Shown here: piece after piece, positions 29,498-38,430 of the stretch
Numbering within the stretch: position 1 is the stretch's first letter
How the letters are laid out: each line of letters begins with the position of its first letter
Assembly (NCBI RefSeq): GCF_016909495.1
Contig: NZ_JAFBFW010000002.1
Location: forward strand, 558,001 to 622,000
From: Pantoea coffeiphila
Lineage (GTDB): Bacteria > Pseudomonadota > Gammaproteobacteria > Enterobacterales > Enterobacteriaceae
Direction: 5' to 3'
DNA length: 64,000 bases
Notes under the pieces: generated by a model
What the model was told of the DNA's origin: nothing
Databases searched by the model: none
Seen by the model: only the letters and a program-made list of their open reading frames with translations
Position numbers and translations under genes: made by a program

Positions 29498-30604
29498 TTA
29501 ATCAAATTTGATTTCGATACTGTCCGCAGCAAAGTCATCGGCCTGAGCGCTGCCCGTCGGTTCATCGTTAAAGTTGACCAGCAGGTTGGCTCCGAAGGCG
29601 ATAACCAGCGTGCCGACCAGCGCCCCGGCGAAGTAGGCCCAGGCGTTGCCGACGGTAAACCCGCCGTACAGCCCGCCCAGCGGCGGCATAATCGGATAGG
29701 CTTTCAGCAGGGCCACGGTCATGGCACCGGCGATACCGGCAAAAACGTTCAGCGGGATCAGGCGCGCCGGGTTTTTCAGCGTGAAGGGGATCGCCCCTTC
29801 GGAGATGCCGAGGATGCCCATAATCACCGAACCGTTACCGGCCTCTTTCAGCGTCTGGCTGTAGTTGGCCGGGCGCAGGAAACGTGCAGCGGCATAGCCC
29901 AGCGGCGGGATAATAATTGCCACGTTGACCAGGATGGCGGGCAGATACACGCCGCTGAGGAACAGCACGTTGGCCGTGCCCCACGCCGCTTTATTCACCG
30001 GGCCGCCGAGGTCGAAGCAGATCATGCCGCCGAGCACCGCCGCCAGCACCACGGTACTGGTGCCATCCTTGGTCATTTCCTGCACCCAGGACATGAGCGA
30101 ACTGTTTAGCCAGCTGAGGGCATCACCCAGCAGCAGCAGCATCACCAGCACCTGCAGGCCAACGGTGATAAACGGCAGGATAATCAACGGCACCGAGGTC
30201 GCCGCCGAGCCGGTGATCCGCACTTTGCGCGCCACCCAGTCGGAGGAGTAGCCCGCCAGCAGGCCGCCGATCGCGGCGCCGAGGAAGCCGGACCCGGTGA
30301 TAGAGGCGATCAGCCCGGCGGCAAAACCGGCCGCCAGCCCTTTTTTCCCGGCGATGGAATAGGCCACATAGGCACCGAGGATATAATTCATCAGCCCGAT
30401 TATTTTGAAGCCTATTTCCTGAGTCTGATACAGCCAGTTTTTAATTCCCTGCACGTCGGCAAACTGATTAAGATCGGAAGCACCAAAGGCAATGCCGATA
30501 ATTTTTGCTACGGCCACCATCAGTGAGCCGGCAATAATCACCGGCAGGGCAAAGGAAATACCCGTCATCAGATGGTTCTTAATATCCACCATTATTTTTT
30601 TCAT
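29498..30604 (-). CDS. PTS fructose-type EIIC permease
   Basis: 368 residues, multispanning, of the fructose EIIC family: HLMTGISFALPVIIAGSLMV at the start, GLAAGFAAGLIASITGSGFL, FDLGGPVNKAAWGTANVL and ISEGAIPFTLKNPARLIP with the conserved sugar-contact Glu. It moves and phosphorylates the mannoside together with the EIIB and EIIA encoded just upstream. 12-base gap from EIIB. Confidence 0.9.
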   Translation of the reverse strand: MKKIMVDIKNHLMTGISFALPVIIAGSLMVAVAKIIGIAFGASDLNQFADVQGIKNWLYQTQEIGFKIIGLMNYILGAYVAYSIAGKKGLAAGFAAGLIASITGSGFLGAAIGGLLAGYSSDWVARKVRITGSAATSVPLIILPFITVGLQVLVMLLLLGDALSWLNSSLMSWVQEMTKDGTSTVVLAAVLGGMICFDLGGPVNKAAWGTANVLFLSGVYLPAILVNVAIIIPPLGYAAARFLRPANYSQTLKEAGNGSVIMGILGISEGAIPFTLKNPARLIPLNVFAGIAGAMTVALLKAYPIMPPLGGLYGGFTVGNAWAYFAGALVGTLVIAFGANLLVNFNDEPTGSAQADDFAADSIEIKFD

Positions 30605-30616
30605 AGATCACCAGAG

Positions 30617-30940
30617 TTATTTATTTTTACGTTCTTCAACGGCGGCGACGCATTTCTTTATGACTTCAGCGGCGTGGCTGACGCACTGTCCAATTTTTAC
30701 CCGGATTATTATTTTGCCTTCAAAGCGCTCCTCTTCTTCTATGGATCGATCGGCGGCAATCAGCACGAAATCGGCAGCGCTGATGTCCGCCGGGGAAAGC
30801 TTATTCATCATGCCCATCGCACCCTGTTGCTCCACTTTGACGCTGTGGCCCAGCTTTGTGCCCTCTTTTTCCAGCGATTTTGCCGCCATTGGCGTATGGG
30901 CCAGGCCAGCGATGCAGGAAGTAACTCCAACAATATTCAT
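30617..30940 (-). CDS. PTS fructose-type EIIB
   Basis: 107 residues. Phosphocysteine motif VTSCIAGLAHTPMAA near the N terminus, typical of fructose-family EIIB. Start overlaps the EIIA stop by 4 bases (ATGA). Passes phosphate from EIIA to the incoming sugar at EIIC. Confidence 0.92.
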   Translation of the reverse strand: MNIVGVTSCIAGLAHTPMAAKSLEKEGTKLGHSVKVEQQGAMGMMNKLSPADISAADFVLIAADRSIEEEERFEGKIIIRVKIGQCVSHAAEVIKKCVAAVEERKNK

Positions 30941-31398
30941 GCGTCCTCCTCGATAACCACACGCGACTGCATGTAGTTGAACAGTTCATCTTCGCTTTTG
31001 GCATCAAACAGTTGCTGACGGAAGTCGTCCTCGACGATCTGGCTGGCCAGGCTGTTGATGATTTTCAGGTGCAGCAGCTGCGCACCGGATTCCGGCACGA
31101 ACAGGCCGAAAACGATTTTTATCGGGCTGTCGTCCAGGCTTTCCCAGTCCAGCGCCTGCTCCAGTCGGATAAAGATCACCCCCGCCTCGGTCACGTTGAT
31201 CGTTTTGGCATGCGGGATGGCAATCTGGCCTTCAAAGCCGGTGGAATACTGATTTTCGCGGGTCCACAGATCCGCCTCTATTTTTTCTGCATCCGCCGCC
31301 CAGCCCCGCTCAACCGCCTGCTGAGACAGAAACTGAAATATCTCCCCCTTACTACTAAAATTCTTATTCAGAAAAATGTTCTCTCTGGCAATCAACAT
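30937..31398 (-). CDS. PTS fructose-type EIIA
   Basis: 153 residues with the type-2 EIIA fold; the phospho-His lies in GFEGQIAIPHAKT. First gene of the seven-gene minus-strand operon (EIIA, EIIB, EIIC, mannosidase, regulator, porin, kinase). Start at 31398 chosen because family proteins begin at about this point; GGAG lies 11 bases upstream. Confidence 0.9.
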   Translation of the reverse strand: MLIARENIFLNKNFSSKGEIFQFLSQQAVERGWAADAEKIEADLWTRENQYSTGFEGQIAIPHAKTINVTEAGVIFIRLEQALDWESLDDSPIKIVFGLFVPESGAQLLHLKIINSLASQIVEDDFRQQLFDAKSEDELFNYMQSRVVIEEDA

Positions 31399-31776
31399 AA
31401 TTGCGACGTCTCCACTTTTGTCTTCAGCATGTCCTGGCAACCATAATAAGCGGATTAACGAAAGCGAAAAGAGAACCGGTTTCCTCCGCCAGGGGGAAAC
31501 CGCTTGTTATTGCGGATAATAAAGTGAGACTTACTTCTCAAAAGGTGGAATAACTGTGATGTGACGCTTATTTTTGACGGGGTAATTAGCGGAAATGAAT
31601 AAGGAGATTTTGTGAGGTGGGTGATATTTCTTTTGGTTTTAGTCAGGCTATTTCATTCAGTTTAATAGGGTTGTCGGTGAAAATATCGCCGTCTCAAACC
31701 CAAAGCGTGCAACTTCGTACAGCAGTGAACAAGGATTGCCTATACTTTTAGTACAACGCGCTGACCGGGACTCGCC
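31399..31776. promoter_or_regulatory. Divergent promoter region of the mannoside operon
   Basis: About 380 bases between EIIA and the DUF1304 gene. AT-rich in the middle. It should carry the operon promoter and the PRD regulator site; no clear operator was recognised. The sequence ATACTTTTAGTACAACGC near 31741 could include a -10 for the plus-strand gene. Confidence 0.4.
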
Positions 31777-32127
31777 ATGCTAGCCAATACGCTTATCGCC
31801 CTTGTGGCGGCAATACATATCTATATCCTGATCCTGGAGATGTTTCTGTGGGATACTCCAACCGGCCGCCGGGCATTTAACCTGAGCGAGGAGTTTGCCC
31901 GCAGCACCCGCGTGCTGGCGGCAAATCAGGGACTGTACAACGGCTTTCTGGCCGCCGGTCTGCTGTGGGGGCTGTGGCTTGGCGAGGTCGGATTCCAGTT
32001 TAAGCTGTTTTTCCTTAGCTGCGTGATGATTGCCGGTATCTACGGCGCTGCGACGGCGAGCCGGAAGATCCTTTACGTGCAGTCGATTCCCGCTTTGATT
32101 GCGCTGGCGGCGTTGCTATATGGTTAA
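31777..32127 (+). CDS. DUF1304 family membrane protein
   Basis: 116 residues, four hydrophobic segments. N-terminal ALVAAIHIYILILEMFLW (charged Glu inside a helix), TPTGRRAFNLSEEFAR, and ANQGLYNGFLAAGLLWGL are hallmarks of DUF1304. Inner-membrane protein of unknown function. Single gene, divergent from the mannoside operon. Confidence 0.85.
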   Translation: MLANTLIALVAAIHIYILILEMFLWDTPTGRRAFNLSEEFARSTRVLAANQGLYNGFLAAGLLWGLWLGEVGFQFKLFFLSCVMIAGIYGAATASRKILYVQSIPALIALAALLYG

Positions 32128-32256
32128 TGCGCCCTACTCCGTAATCCCACTTTCCGCATGTTACTTATCCATGTTCCAAACTTTCTAAGCGCTATCACAA
32201 CTCTGTTTTAAATCCATCAACTGCGCTGTTTGTCGCTCATCCGTTGTGTCATGTTA

Positions 32257-32280
32257 TTTACTGTTATCGGTAACAGTAAA
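32257..32280. promoter_or_regulatory. GntR/IdnR-like operator (perfect dyad)
   Basis: TTTACTGTTA, four-base spacer TCGG, TAACAGTAAA: a perfect 10-bp inverted repeat about 104 bases before the MFS start. Its core TGTTATCGGTAACA fits the TGTTA-N4-TAACA pattern of LacI-family GntR/IdnR operators for gluconate-type genes. No such repressor gene is in the window, so control would be by a distant regulator. Confidence 0.65.
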
Positions 32281-32383
32281 CGCTGCCTGCCGCTAAAAAG
32301 ACCGTGGAATGCCTGAAGGTGATGTGTATATGGGTAGCAATCCATCGTCGCTAAATAAACGTTATTTGATACCAGGATGCCCA

Positions 32384-33673
32384 ATGAATAAAAACGTCAA
32401 ACTATCGCAAAAACGTTGGCTCTATTTAATGCCGATAATATTCATTACCTACAGTCTTGCCTATCTTGACCGCGCCAACTACGGTTTTGCCGCCGCGGCC
32501 GGTATTGATAAAGATCTGGGGATTACCAAGAATATTTCATCGCTGATAGGCGCTCTGTTCTTCCTCGGTTACTTCTTTTTTCAGGTTCCCGGCGCGGTTT
32601 ATGCCGTAAAACGCAGCGTCCGCAAGCTAGTGTTTGTCAGCCTGCTGCTGTGGGGAGTCCTGGCTGCCGCTACCGGACTGGTGGCGAATATTCCGATGCT
32701 GATGATTATCCGCTTTACGCTCGGCGTGGTGGAAGCGGCGGTGATGCCGGCGATGCTGATCTTTATCAGCAACTGGTTTACTAAAGGTGAGCGCTCGCGG
32801 GCCAATACGTTCCTGATACTCGGCAATCCGGTGACCGTGCTGTGGATGTCGATTCTCTCCGGCTATCTGATCCAGGCCTGGGGCTGGCGCGAGATGTTTA
32901 TCATCGAAGGGATTCCGGCGGTCGCCTGGGCCTTTTTCTGGTGGTGGGCGGTGCGCGATAAGCCGTCACAGGTGTCGTGGCTGTCATCGAGCGAGAAACG
33001 CGATTTAGAACAGGCGATGGCCGCCGAACAGCAGGACATCAAGCCGGTAAAAAATTACCGCGAAGCCTTCACCTCGCGCAACGTGATTTGCCTGTGCCTG
33101 GTGCACGTCTTCTGGAGCATTGGCGTTTACGGTTTTATGATGTGGATGCCGTCGATTATTAAGGCAGGCGCCAATCGCGATATCGTCTCCGTTGGCTGGC
33201 TGGCCGCCGTGCCTTACCTGGCGGCGATCGTGCTGATGCTGATCGTCTCAACGCTGTCTGACAAAATTCAGAACCGCAAACTGTTTGTCTGGCCGCTGCT
33301 GCTGGTCGCGGGACTGGCCTTTACCGGTTCGTGGCTGCTGGGCAGTGATTCATTCTGGATCTCCTACGGGCTGTTAATTCTTGCTGCCGCCTGTATGTAC
33401 GCACCTTACGGTCCGTTCTTTGCGCTGATCCCCGAACTGCTGCCAAAAAGCGTGGCCGGTGTATCAATGGGCCTGATCAACAGCTTTGGCGCGCTGGGTG
33501 CCTTTACCGGTGCCTGGCTGGTGGGATTACTGAACGGCCTGACCGGCAACCCGAGCCTGTCGTTTGTGCTGATGGCGGTATCACTGTTTGTTTCGGTTGC
33601 GATCATGTATTCGGTGCGTCCGCAGACAAAGCAGGATGGCAAGTCGGTGACGGCGATTGGGGCTAAGGCTTGA
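32384..33673 (+). CDS. MFS transporter, anion:cation symporter family (sugar-acid type)
   Basis: 429 residues, twelve helices. The N-terminal YLMPIIFITYSLAYLDRANY and the first-loop pattern RSVRKLV, plus EGIPAVAWAFFWWWAVRDKP in the middle, are typical of the ACS family that includes GudP, GarP and LgoT-type transporters. A sugar acid such as galactonate or gluconate is the expected substrate, which fits the GntR-like operator upstream. ATG 32384 follows AGGA by 7 bases; an in-frame upstream ATG (32309) lacks this. Followed by a strong terminator. Confidence 0.82.
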   Translation: MNKNVKLSQKRWLYLMPIIFITYSLAYLDRANYGFAAAAGIDKDLGITKNISSLIGALFFLGYFFFQVPGAVYAVKRSVRKLVFVSLLLWGVLAAATGLVANIPMLMIIRFTLGVVEAAVMPAMLIFISNWFTKGERSRANTFLILGNPVTVLWMSILSGYLIQAWGWREMFIIEGIPAVAWAFFWWWAVRDKPSQVSWLSSSEKRDLEQAMAAEQQDIKPVKNYREAFTSRNVICLCLVHVFWSIGVYGFMMWMPSIIKAGANRDIVSVGWLAAVPYLAAIVLMLIVSTLSDKIQNRKLFVWPLLLVAGLAFTGSWLLGSDSFWISYGLLILAAACMYAPYGPFFALIPELLPKSVAGVSMGLINSFGALGAFTGAWLVGLLNGLTGNPSLSFVLMAVSLFVSVAIMYSVRPQTKQDGKSVTAIGAKA

Positions 33674-33690
33674 GGATTTGAGCTTTGTGA

Positions 33691-33716
33691 AAAACGGTGT
33701 ATCAGCACCGTTTTTT
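33691..33716 (+). terminator. Terminator of the MFS gene
   Basis: AAAACGGTG / CACCGTTTT stem with a 6-base loop, running into six T. It marks the last plus-strand backbone gene before the AT-richer accessory DNA. Confidence 0.9.
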
Positions 33717-33770
33717 ACTTACGATAATCATAATTTTTCGTCAGGTTACTGTTGGTTAGGTAACGCAGAT

Positions 33771-34754
33771 TCATTCAGAATGGATCAACTCAAATAAAAA
33801 ATTGTTTGAGATTTTTTTTCTATGCACATCATCATGGCAAACATTACAAAGTGTAATTAGGTTTCCTAACACATTTTCCCCACCGTCAGCATGGTGTTCG
33901 ATATGATGTAATTCAAGAAAAGTCCTTGGATCTCCGGGAATTTTTCTTGTATGGGACCATTGGCAGATTCGACAAGCATGGCGATCTCGTTCCAGCACTT
34001 TGACTCGGACAGGATCGGGTATTTTTCTATCATGAACTTCCGCTTGCCGATCTTCTTCAAGCAGGTAGGCACCTACATTCAATTCCGGGCGACCGGAATT
34101 TTTAGTTGCAATCGGCCAGCCATCCTCAGTGCGTAATTCGCGGGTACGACGAGCCCACTCCTTACTATCGTTAGCTAAATATCTCAGTTCCTCACCCGTT
34201 ACCGGGCGACCAACATTCTTCCTCAGATAGGTCAGTATTTTTTCCTTGGTTGAAACCTTGGTACGTCGAAGTTCATTAACTTCATTCCAACGGAGCGCAG
34301 CTTCTCTATCTTGTTCAGAAGACATCAGAGCATAAATATCAGTTTTGAGGCTGCTAATGTCGCTGACATTGAGATCTTCTATAGAAATTTCCTGTTGCTC
34401 GATCATTTCTTTAAGTGTATTACCACTTAATACTGACCAACCAAATTCAACCCTTAATTCTCTTATCCTCCTTGCATATTCGCTTATCCCAGCGACTATC
34501 ATTAATTCATCGCCATGAATAATTTCCCTTGGGTATTTCATTAGATATGCCAAAATACGCTCTCGCGCAGAATTACAGCCTTCATCATTAATAAGAGAAC
34601 TCCCCAAATCACGTAACACGTGAGTTGCAGGTACGAGAGCCAAAACCTGCTCCCGCAAAGAACTTTCTAATAATCTGCTCTCAAAATCAGCAATTAATAC
34701 TGCAAGCTGTTTACGCAGCGTTTCCGGTTCGTTCTTCTTTGATCTTCGCACCAT
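33771..34754 (-). CDS. HNH restriction endonuclease with duplicated DNA-reading domain
   Basis: 327 residues. C-terminal HNH fold: CRICQW, LELHHIEHHADGG, NLITLCNVCHDDVH (about 260-315). Before it two related segments, about residues 65-110 (ERILAYLMKYPREIIHGDEL ... RRIRELRVEFGWSV) and 168-215 (EKILTYLRKNVGRPVTGEEL ... RRTRELRTEDGWPI), look like a duplicated winged-helix module. It overlaps the methyltransferase gene by 44 bases, so the pair is a type II restriction-modification system. The nuclease has a weak ribosome site, so coupling to the methylase may keep it low. Recognition sequence unknown. Confidence 0.82.
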   Translation of the reverse strand: MVRRSKKNEPETLRKQLAVLIADFESRLLESSLREQVLALVPATHVLRDLGSSLINDEGCNSARERILAYLMKYPREIIHGDELMIVAGISEYARRIRELRVEFGWSVLSGNTLKEMIEQQEISIEDLNVSDISSLKTDIYALMSSEQDREAALRWNEVNELRRTKVSTKEKILTYLRKNVGRPVTGEELRYLANDSKEWARRTRELRTEDGWPIATKNSGRPELNVGAYLLEEDRQAEVHDRKIPDPVRVKVLERDRHACRICQWSHTRKIPGDPRTFLELHHIEHHADGGENVLGNLITLCNVCHDDVHRKKISNNFLFELIHSE

Positions 34755-35841
34755 TTTGAATTCTGCATTCCATCAAGTGAATAACATAACTAGCTATTTT
34801 TTCAGCAAAAACAGGAGGGACCGCATTACCAATCTGGCGAGCGATTTCTGTTTTAGTACCTGTGAAAACAAAGCTATCATTAAAACTCATTAACCGGGCA
34901 GCTTCACGATGTGTTATTGGACGATGTTCTTCCGGATGGAGATAACGTCCCTTTTCAGGCTTAAAGAATTCTGTACGTATGGTAACGGAAGGGCGTTCCC
35001 ACCATAAACGTCCAAAGAGATCAGTACCACCGGATTTTTTTCTAATCCAACAATCAGGGGTAATATCTGGCCTGTTATTTTGCAAGTCAAATCTGTTACC
35101 CCCTATCGGAACAGCGCGATAGCGCTCCTGAGACAGAGCAGTTGGGTTCCGACCGAAGTGGAGATCCAATGGAGGTGGGACGTCCCGAATTTCTGTTCCC
35201 ACGGGTTCTGGTAAATCACTAATAAAATCTTTAACGTTTAGCCATGAAGGAAGTTTACCGGGTTTATCCGGATTTTGATGCGAAGGCAACGGTGGAAAGT
35301 TTGATACTTTATCCAGAGAAAACCGCTCTTTCTTAATGCCAATGGCAATAGCGCGCTTACGCGTCTGAGGTACACCATAATCAGCGGTATTCAGTATTGA
35401 AGGGTTTAAAAGCGTGAAACCCAGTCTTTCAGCACGGGCCGTGATATCTTGAAACTCATCACTCGATAAAAGCCCGGGAACGTTTTCCATAACAAAAATT
35501 GAGGCCGATGACTTCTCAATGATATCCATGTAAGGTTCCCAAAGTGCACGACGATGGTCACCATCACGGTTTTTATTTAATAAGCTGAACCCCTGGCAAG
35601 GGGGCCCACCAATAACGATATCTGCTTCAGGTACGGGATTTTCAGCAATCCATTCCTCAATATTTGCGACTACACCATGCTCACCATAGTTAGCATTGTA
35701 GGTTTTGATCGCAGCACTATCATTATCAAGTGCCAGAATACCTTCAAAATGAGCGCTATTATCACCTTTCATGAAGCCGTAGGACAAACCACCGGCCCCA
35801 CAAAATAAATCGATGACTTTCAACTTGCTAATTTTACTCAT
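34711..35841 (-). CDS. C5-cytosine DNA methyltransferase (type II modification)
   Basis: 376 residues with the ordered Dcm-type motifs: I IDLFCGAGGLSYGF, IV GGPPCQGFS with the catalytic Cys, VI FVMENVPGLL, VIII QTRKRAIAIGI and X RQIGNAVPPVFA. Target-recognition region about 220-310. Methylates cytosine C5 in the site cut by the downstream HNH enzyme. AGGAG lies 9 bases before the ATG. Lower GC than the backbone suggests recent transfer. Confidence 0.92.
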   Translation of the reverse strand: MSKISKLKVIDLFCGAGGLSYGFMKGDNSAHFEGILALDNDSAAIKTYNANYGEHGVVANIEEWIAENPVPEADIVIGGPPCQGFSLLNKNRDGDHRRALWEPYMDIIEKSSASIFVMENVPGLLSSDEFQDITARAERLGFTLLNPSILNTADYGVPQTRKRAIAIGIKKERFSLDKVSNFPPLPSHQNPDKPGKLPSWLNVKDFISDLPEPVGTEIRDVPPPLDLHFGRNPTALSQERYRAVPIGGNRFDLQNNRPDITPDCWIRKKSGGTDLFGRLWWERPSVTIRTEFFKPEKGRYLHPEEHRPITHREAARLMSFNDSFVFTGTKTEIARQIGNAVPPVFAEKIASYVIHLMECRIQNGAKIKEERTGNAA

Positions 35842-36092
35842 TAAAAATAGCTCCTGGTTCTGAATTTCATATCAACGGGTTATTCTACCACAAAATAGAA
35901 CTGTATGCATTTACAGTATTTAGCGTTTCTATGAATCAGAAGTGAGGCTATCGGTTATATAAAAACGACACAAGGAGAAAATCAGGCAGGATTGAGAATA
36001 GCTTAAGTGATTGATATTTAATGGCCCCTACAGGATTCAACATTAACACCTAACCAAATGTAATTAATGATATTTTTCATATTCAATTCATC

Positions 36093-36118
36093 GATATACC
36101 CCCAAATATACCCCCAAA
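36093..36118. repeat. Direct repeat of ATACCCCCAAAT
   Basis: Two adjacent copies between the methyltransferase and the DUF2280 pseudogene. Similar TGGGGGTAT pairs occur near integrase genes or att sites of enterobacterial islands as far as I recall; here no tyrosine integrase remains. Possible scar of an island end. Confidence 0.5.
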
Positions 36119-36138
36119 TGTTTTTGTGTGGCACTTTT

Positions 36139-36411
36139 TCAGCCCTTAATCGCGCTGCGGAGTACACCCACCAGCCGATCCCCCGTCGTGCGTTCTATCT
36201 CTGGATTTGCCCTTGGTGAAGGTGAAGAGGCCACCCACTTCTGAGCCAGCTTTCTACTGTTCGCCTTCGTTGGATCATGTGATTCCACCTGCTGGCGTGT
36301 GATGCTGAGGCTAAATTCTTCCTGGACGGATTTAACGACTTGAGTCGGTGTGTCATAGCACGCCATCGCCTGTACGATGAACGCTTTAACCACTGGGAGA
36401 AGTGCTGCTAC
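36139..36411 (-). pseudogene. Broken DUF2280 phage protein gene
   Basis: Close relative of the intact gene at 42908-43288 (shared VKAFIVQAMACYDT-like N terminus and SITRQQVESHDPTKAN). Two lesions are visible: the ATG of the intact copy is GTA here, and a one-base loss after QKWV (near 36225) shifts frame, replacing the LFTFTRAQ continuation with SSPSPRANPE. The last third of the gene is gone. An internal GTG could start an 84-residue product, which is unlikely to be functional. The flanking upstream bases are also related to those of the intact copy. Confidence 0.85.
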
Positions 36412-36643
36412 GGATCACCATCCTGTCATACTCTGTCAAAATTATTACTAATTTTAACAATTACTTGCGATCAGTATAACAACTACAGGGGTACCATCCG
36501 TTGTTCAGTAGCTGCGGTTCTGCAGTCTAGCCAAAACAATGCGTTCTACTTGTATTATAGTGGTAATACAACTTCCAGTTTCCCTTCTGTTTTGGCAGAG
36601 CCTTTCACCACAGCCACGCGTGAATCCAGCACTAATTAAACCA

Positions 36644-36670
36644 CCTGGCTAATTGATATCATTAGCCAGG
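36644..36670. repeat. Perfect 10-bp inverted repeat downstream of the DUF3800 gene
   Basis: CCTGGCTAAT, loop TGATATC, ATTAGCCAGG. About 106 bases beyond the DUF3800 stop on the minus strand and without a T-run; could be a 3' end hairpin. Confidence 0.45.
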
Positions 36671-36775
36671 ATAAAAGCACCTAGATAACTCAAAACCTTA
36701 TTGGTTTAACCTATCAATAAGGCAAGGGAAATTCCCCCCTTAATAAGAGCTGGTTTTTTTTGATGAGATTAATTG

Positions 36776-37672
36776 TTATTCAAAGTTGTCAGCTATAAAC
36801 ATTCCATATCTGTCTAGATTGTCGTTTTGCCAACCTTTGTTAACCACATGATTTTCTGGGATAAACTTCCATATTCTTAGGCAGTGATCCAAGCGATTCC
36901 TCTTATCCCCTGACGTTCCAGTTGATTCGAACCAATTGAATGCTTTGGAACCTCTGGATATTTTATCAATTTCCCTAAAGGAATTATAAATATACGATGA
37001 CATTTCATGCTTTATTTTTTGCTTTTTTGTCATTCCACGCCTATTATTCTGCCGACGCAAATGAAACTTATTACCGTAATAACCAGCCGCCCCCATAAGC
37101 AAATCACAAACTTGCAATCTAATGGAGTTTTTACTATTTTCATATGTGACGTTAACTGTAATATCTGCTCGTTTCCATTGAGCGGGAAGAGCTTCCAAAT
37201 AATTAGTTAGGCTTGTTTTGTGACGTTCGCTTGAATGCCCATCTAATCTTATTAATATAGTTGTGCCATCAGGATCAATAGGGAGGTATTCACAACCAAA
37301 GGAATGCTTAAGGTACTGATAATAAACCAAAAATTGAATATCCAGTTCCGATTGAGGAGCTTGTTCTGGAAGAGGGACAGGATGATAAACTCTATCCCGG
37401 AACATCTGACGATACTTAATATTATTATTTAATATATGATTTTTAATACAATCGATTAATTCATGATAATAGGTTACATTTTCGGGTGAAACATTCGACC
37501 ATTTCACTTCCTGCGTTATACCATTTCTCATTTTTATTTTAGTTAGTTCAGTCTGTAGTCTATCCACATCTGATTCTAAACCAAAAATACCGCCAAAAAA
37601 ACAGTGATAACGGTTGGGCGGAGGTGTGCCATGAGTCCATGCCTCATCAGCAAAAATTTGATACTTTGCCAT
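36776..37672 (-). CDS. DUF3800 protein
   Basis: 298 residues. N-terminal YQIFADEAWTHG carries the Asp-Glu start of the RNase-H-like DUF3800 fold; later LIRLDGHSSERH and LQVCDLLMGAAGYYGNK supply the other conserved acidic and Asp-rich motifs. Family members are predicted nucleases of unknown role, common on mobile DNA. The gene is preceded by a structured RNA with its own terminator (37684-37750), only 12 bases before the ATG. Flanked by phage debris and a restriction system, so a defence role is plausible but unproven. Confidence 0.78.
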   Translation of the reverse strand: MAKYQIFADEAWTHGTPPPNRYHCFFGGIFGLESDVDRLQTELTKIKMRNGITQEVKWSNVSPENVTYYHELIDCIKNHILNNNIKYRQMFRDRVYHPVPLPEQAPQSELDIQFLVYYQYLKHSFGCEYLPIDPDGTTILIRLDGHSSERHKTSLTNYLEALPAQWKRADITVNVTYENSKNSIRLQVCDLLMGAAGYYGNKFHLRRQNNRRGMTKKQKIKHEMSSYIYNSFREIDKISRGSKAFNWFESTGTSGDKRNRLDHCLRIWKFIPENHVVNKGWQNDNLDRYGMFIADNFE

Positions 37673-37683
37673 AGCTTTATCCC

Positions 37684-37750
37684 ATAAAAAAACCCTGCCT
37701 CCTTAAGAACGCCGCATGTCGTACAACATGAAGCTCGGGAGTCAGGGTTC
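37684..37750 (-). ncRNA. DUF3800-associated structured RNA with terminator
   Basis: On the minus strand, AACCCTG-A-CTCC pairs with GGAG-G-CAGGGTT (11 pairs, one A-G mismatch), enclosing a GAGC / GTTC helix (one G-U) and an inner hairpin CATGT / ACATG with a 6-base loop. The outer stem is followed directly by seven T, i.e. a rho-independent end, 12 bases before the DUF3800 start. Published comparative searches describe several 'DUF3800' RNA motifs next to such genes; this locus fits that description. It may be a free small RNA or an attenuator of the gene. Confidence 0.65.
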
Positions 37751-38371
37751 GGTGAGTACACTAACCCCCAATTGACACAAGATCAAGTCATTTTTTGGGG
37801 TGAAGCATACATTGCGGCTGACTTCTTCATAAAAAATAGTACCTTCAAATTTTTTATGAATCCATCTTAAATATTAGGAAGTATGGAATTAGGTATCTCG
37901 TTACATTTTCTCATGGATCGTTTCTTCGGTAGTAGACTAGTTCGTTGATGCTGCTACTTTGCCTGCTGGGGTTGAGCTAAGCCGGTACGGATGGTGTGGA
38001 GCAGGCGGCCGTCCAGTGTCTATCCGCTCTTATGTGGTTGCCTCGCTGGTGGTGTGTTGGTGATTCGCATACGGCTCAGGTGCGCATAAGAATGTGCCTT
38101 TTCGCTGCGTACCTCAATGCGTACCAACTAAATGCGTACCGCCACCAGCCAGAGAAACCTGTACTGAACAAAGGGAAGAGATCACCCTCCTGATTTAATC
38201 TGCAGGGGTGTGATTCGCTTACCCAACTGCGCAGCCAGGATGCTTCATACTGCGTAATGCCGGCATGCCATTAGGTACTGCTTTGCCGCGCTGACCGGGC
38301 TAAATGGCGGTGACGCTGGCGCATCCGTTCTGCTAAGAACTGAAGTTTTATGAAGAGGGGCTATAGACTGC
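37751..38371. repeat. Region with a diverged partial copy of the array unit
   Basis: No gene is recognised. The part 38098-38371 is a diverged relative (roughly 85-90 % by eye, with small indels) of 39397-39622 and 40648-40873, sharing GCGCAGCCAGGATGCTTCAT and GCTTTGCCGCGCTGACCGGG. It therefore represents the right end of an older unit. Earlier bases hold only AT-rich sequence and the probable promoter of the DUF3800 locus. Confidence 0.7.
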
Positions 38372-38430
38372 GCAGATGAGTATGCCAGTTCACATCCCTG
38401 GGGTTGCTCTCTATATAAGCAGAAAGGTGT

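Noticed and set aside
37751..37800. Promoter TTGATC-N17-TAGTGT for the DUF3800 RNA
   Set aside because: The -10 matches poorly (3 of 6), so the promoter was not called.
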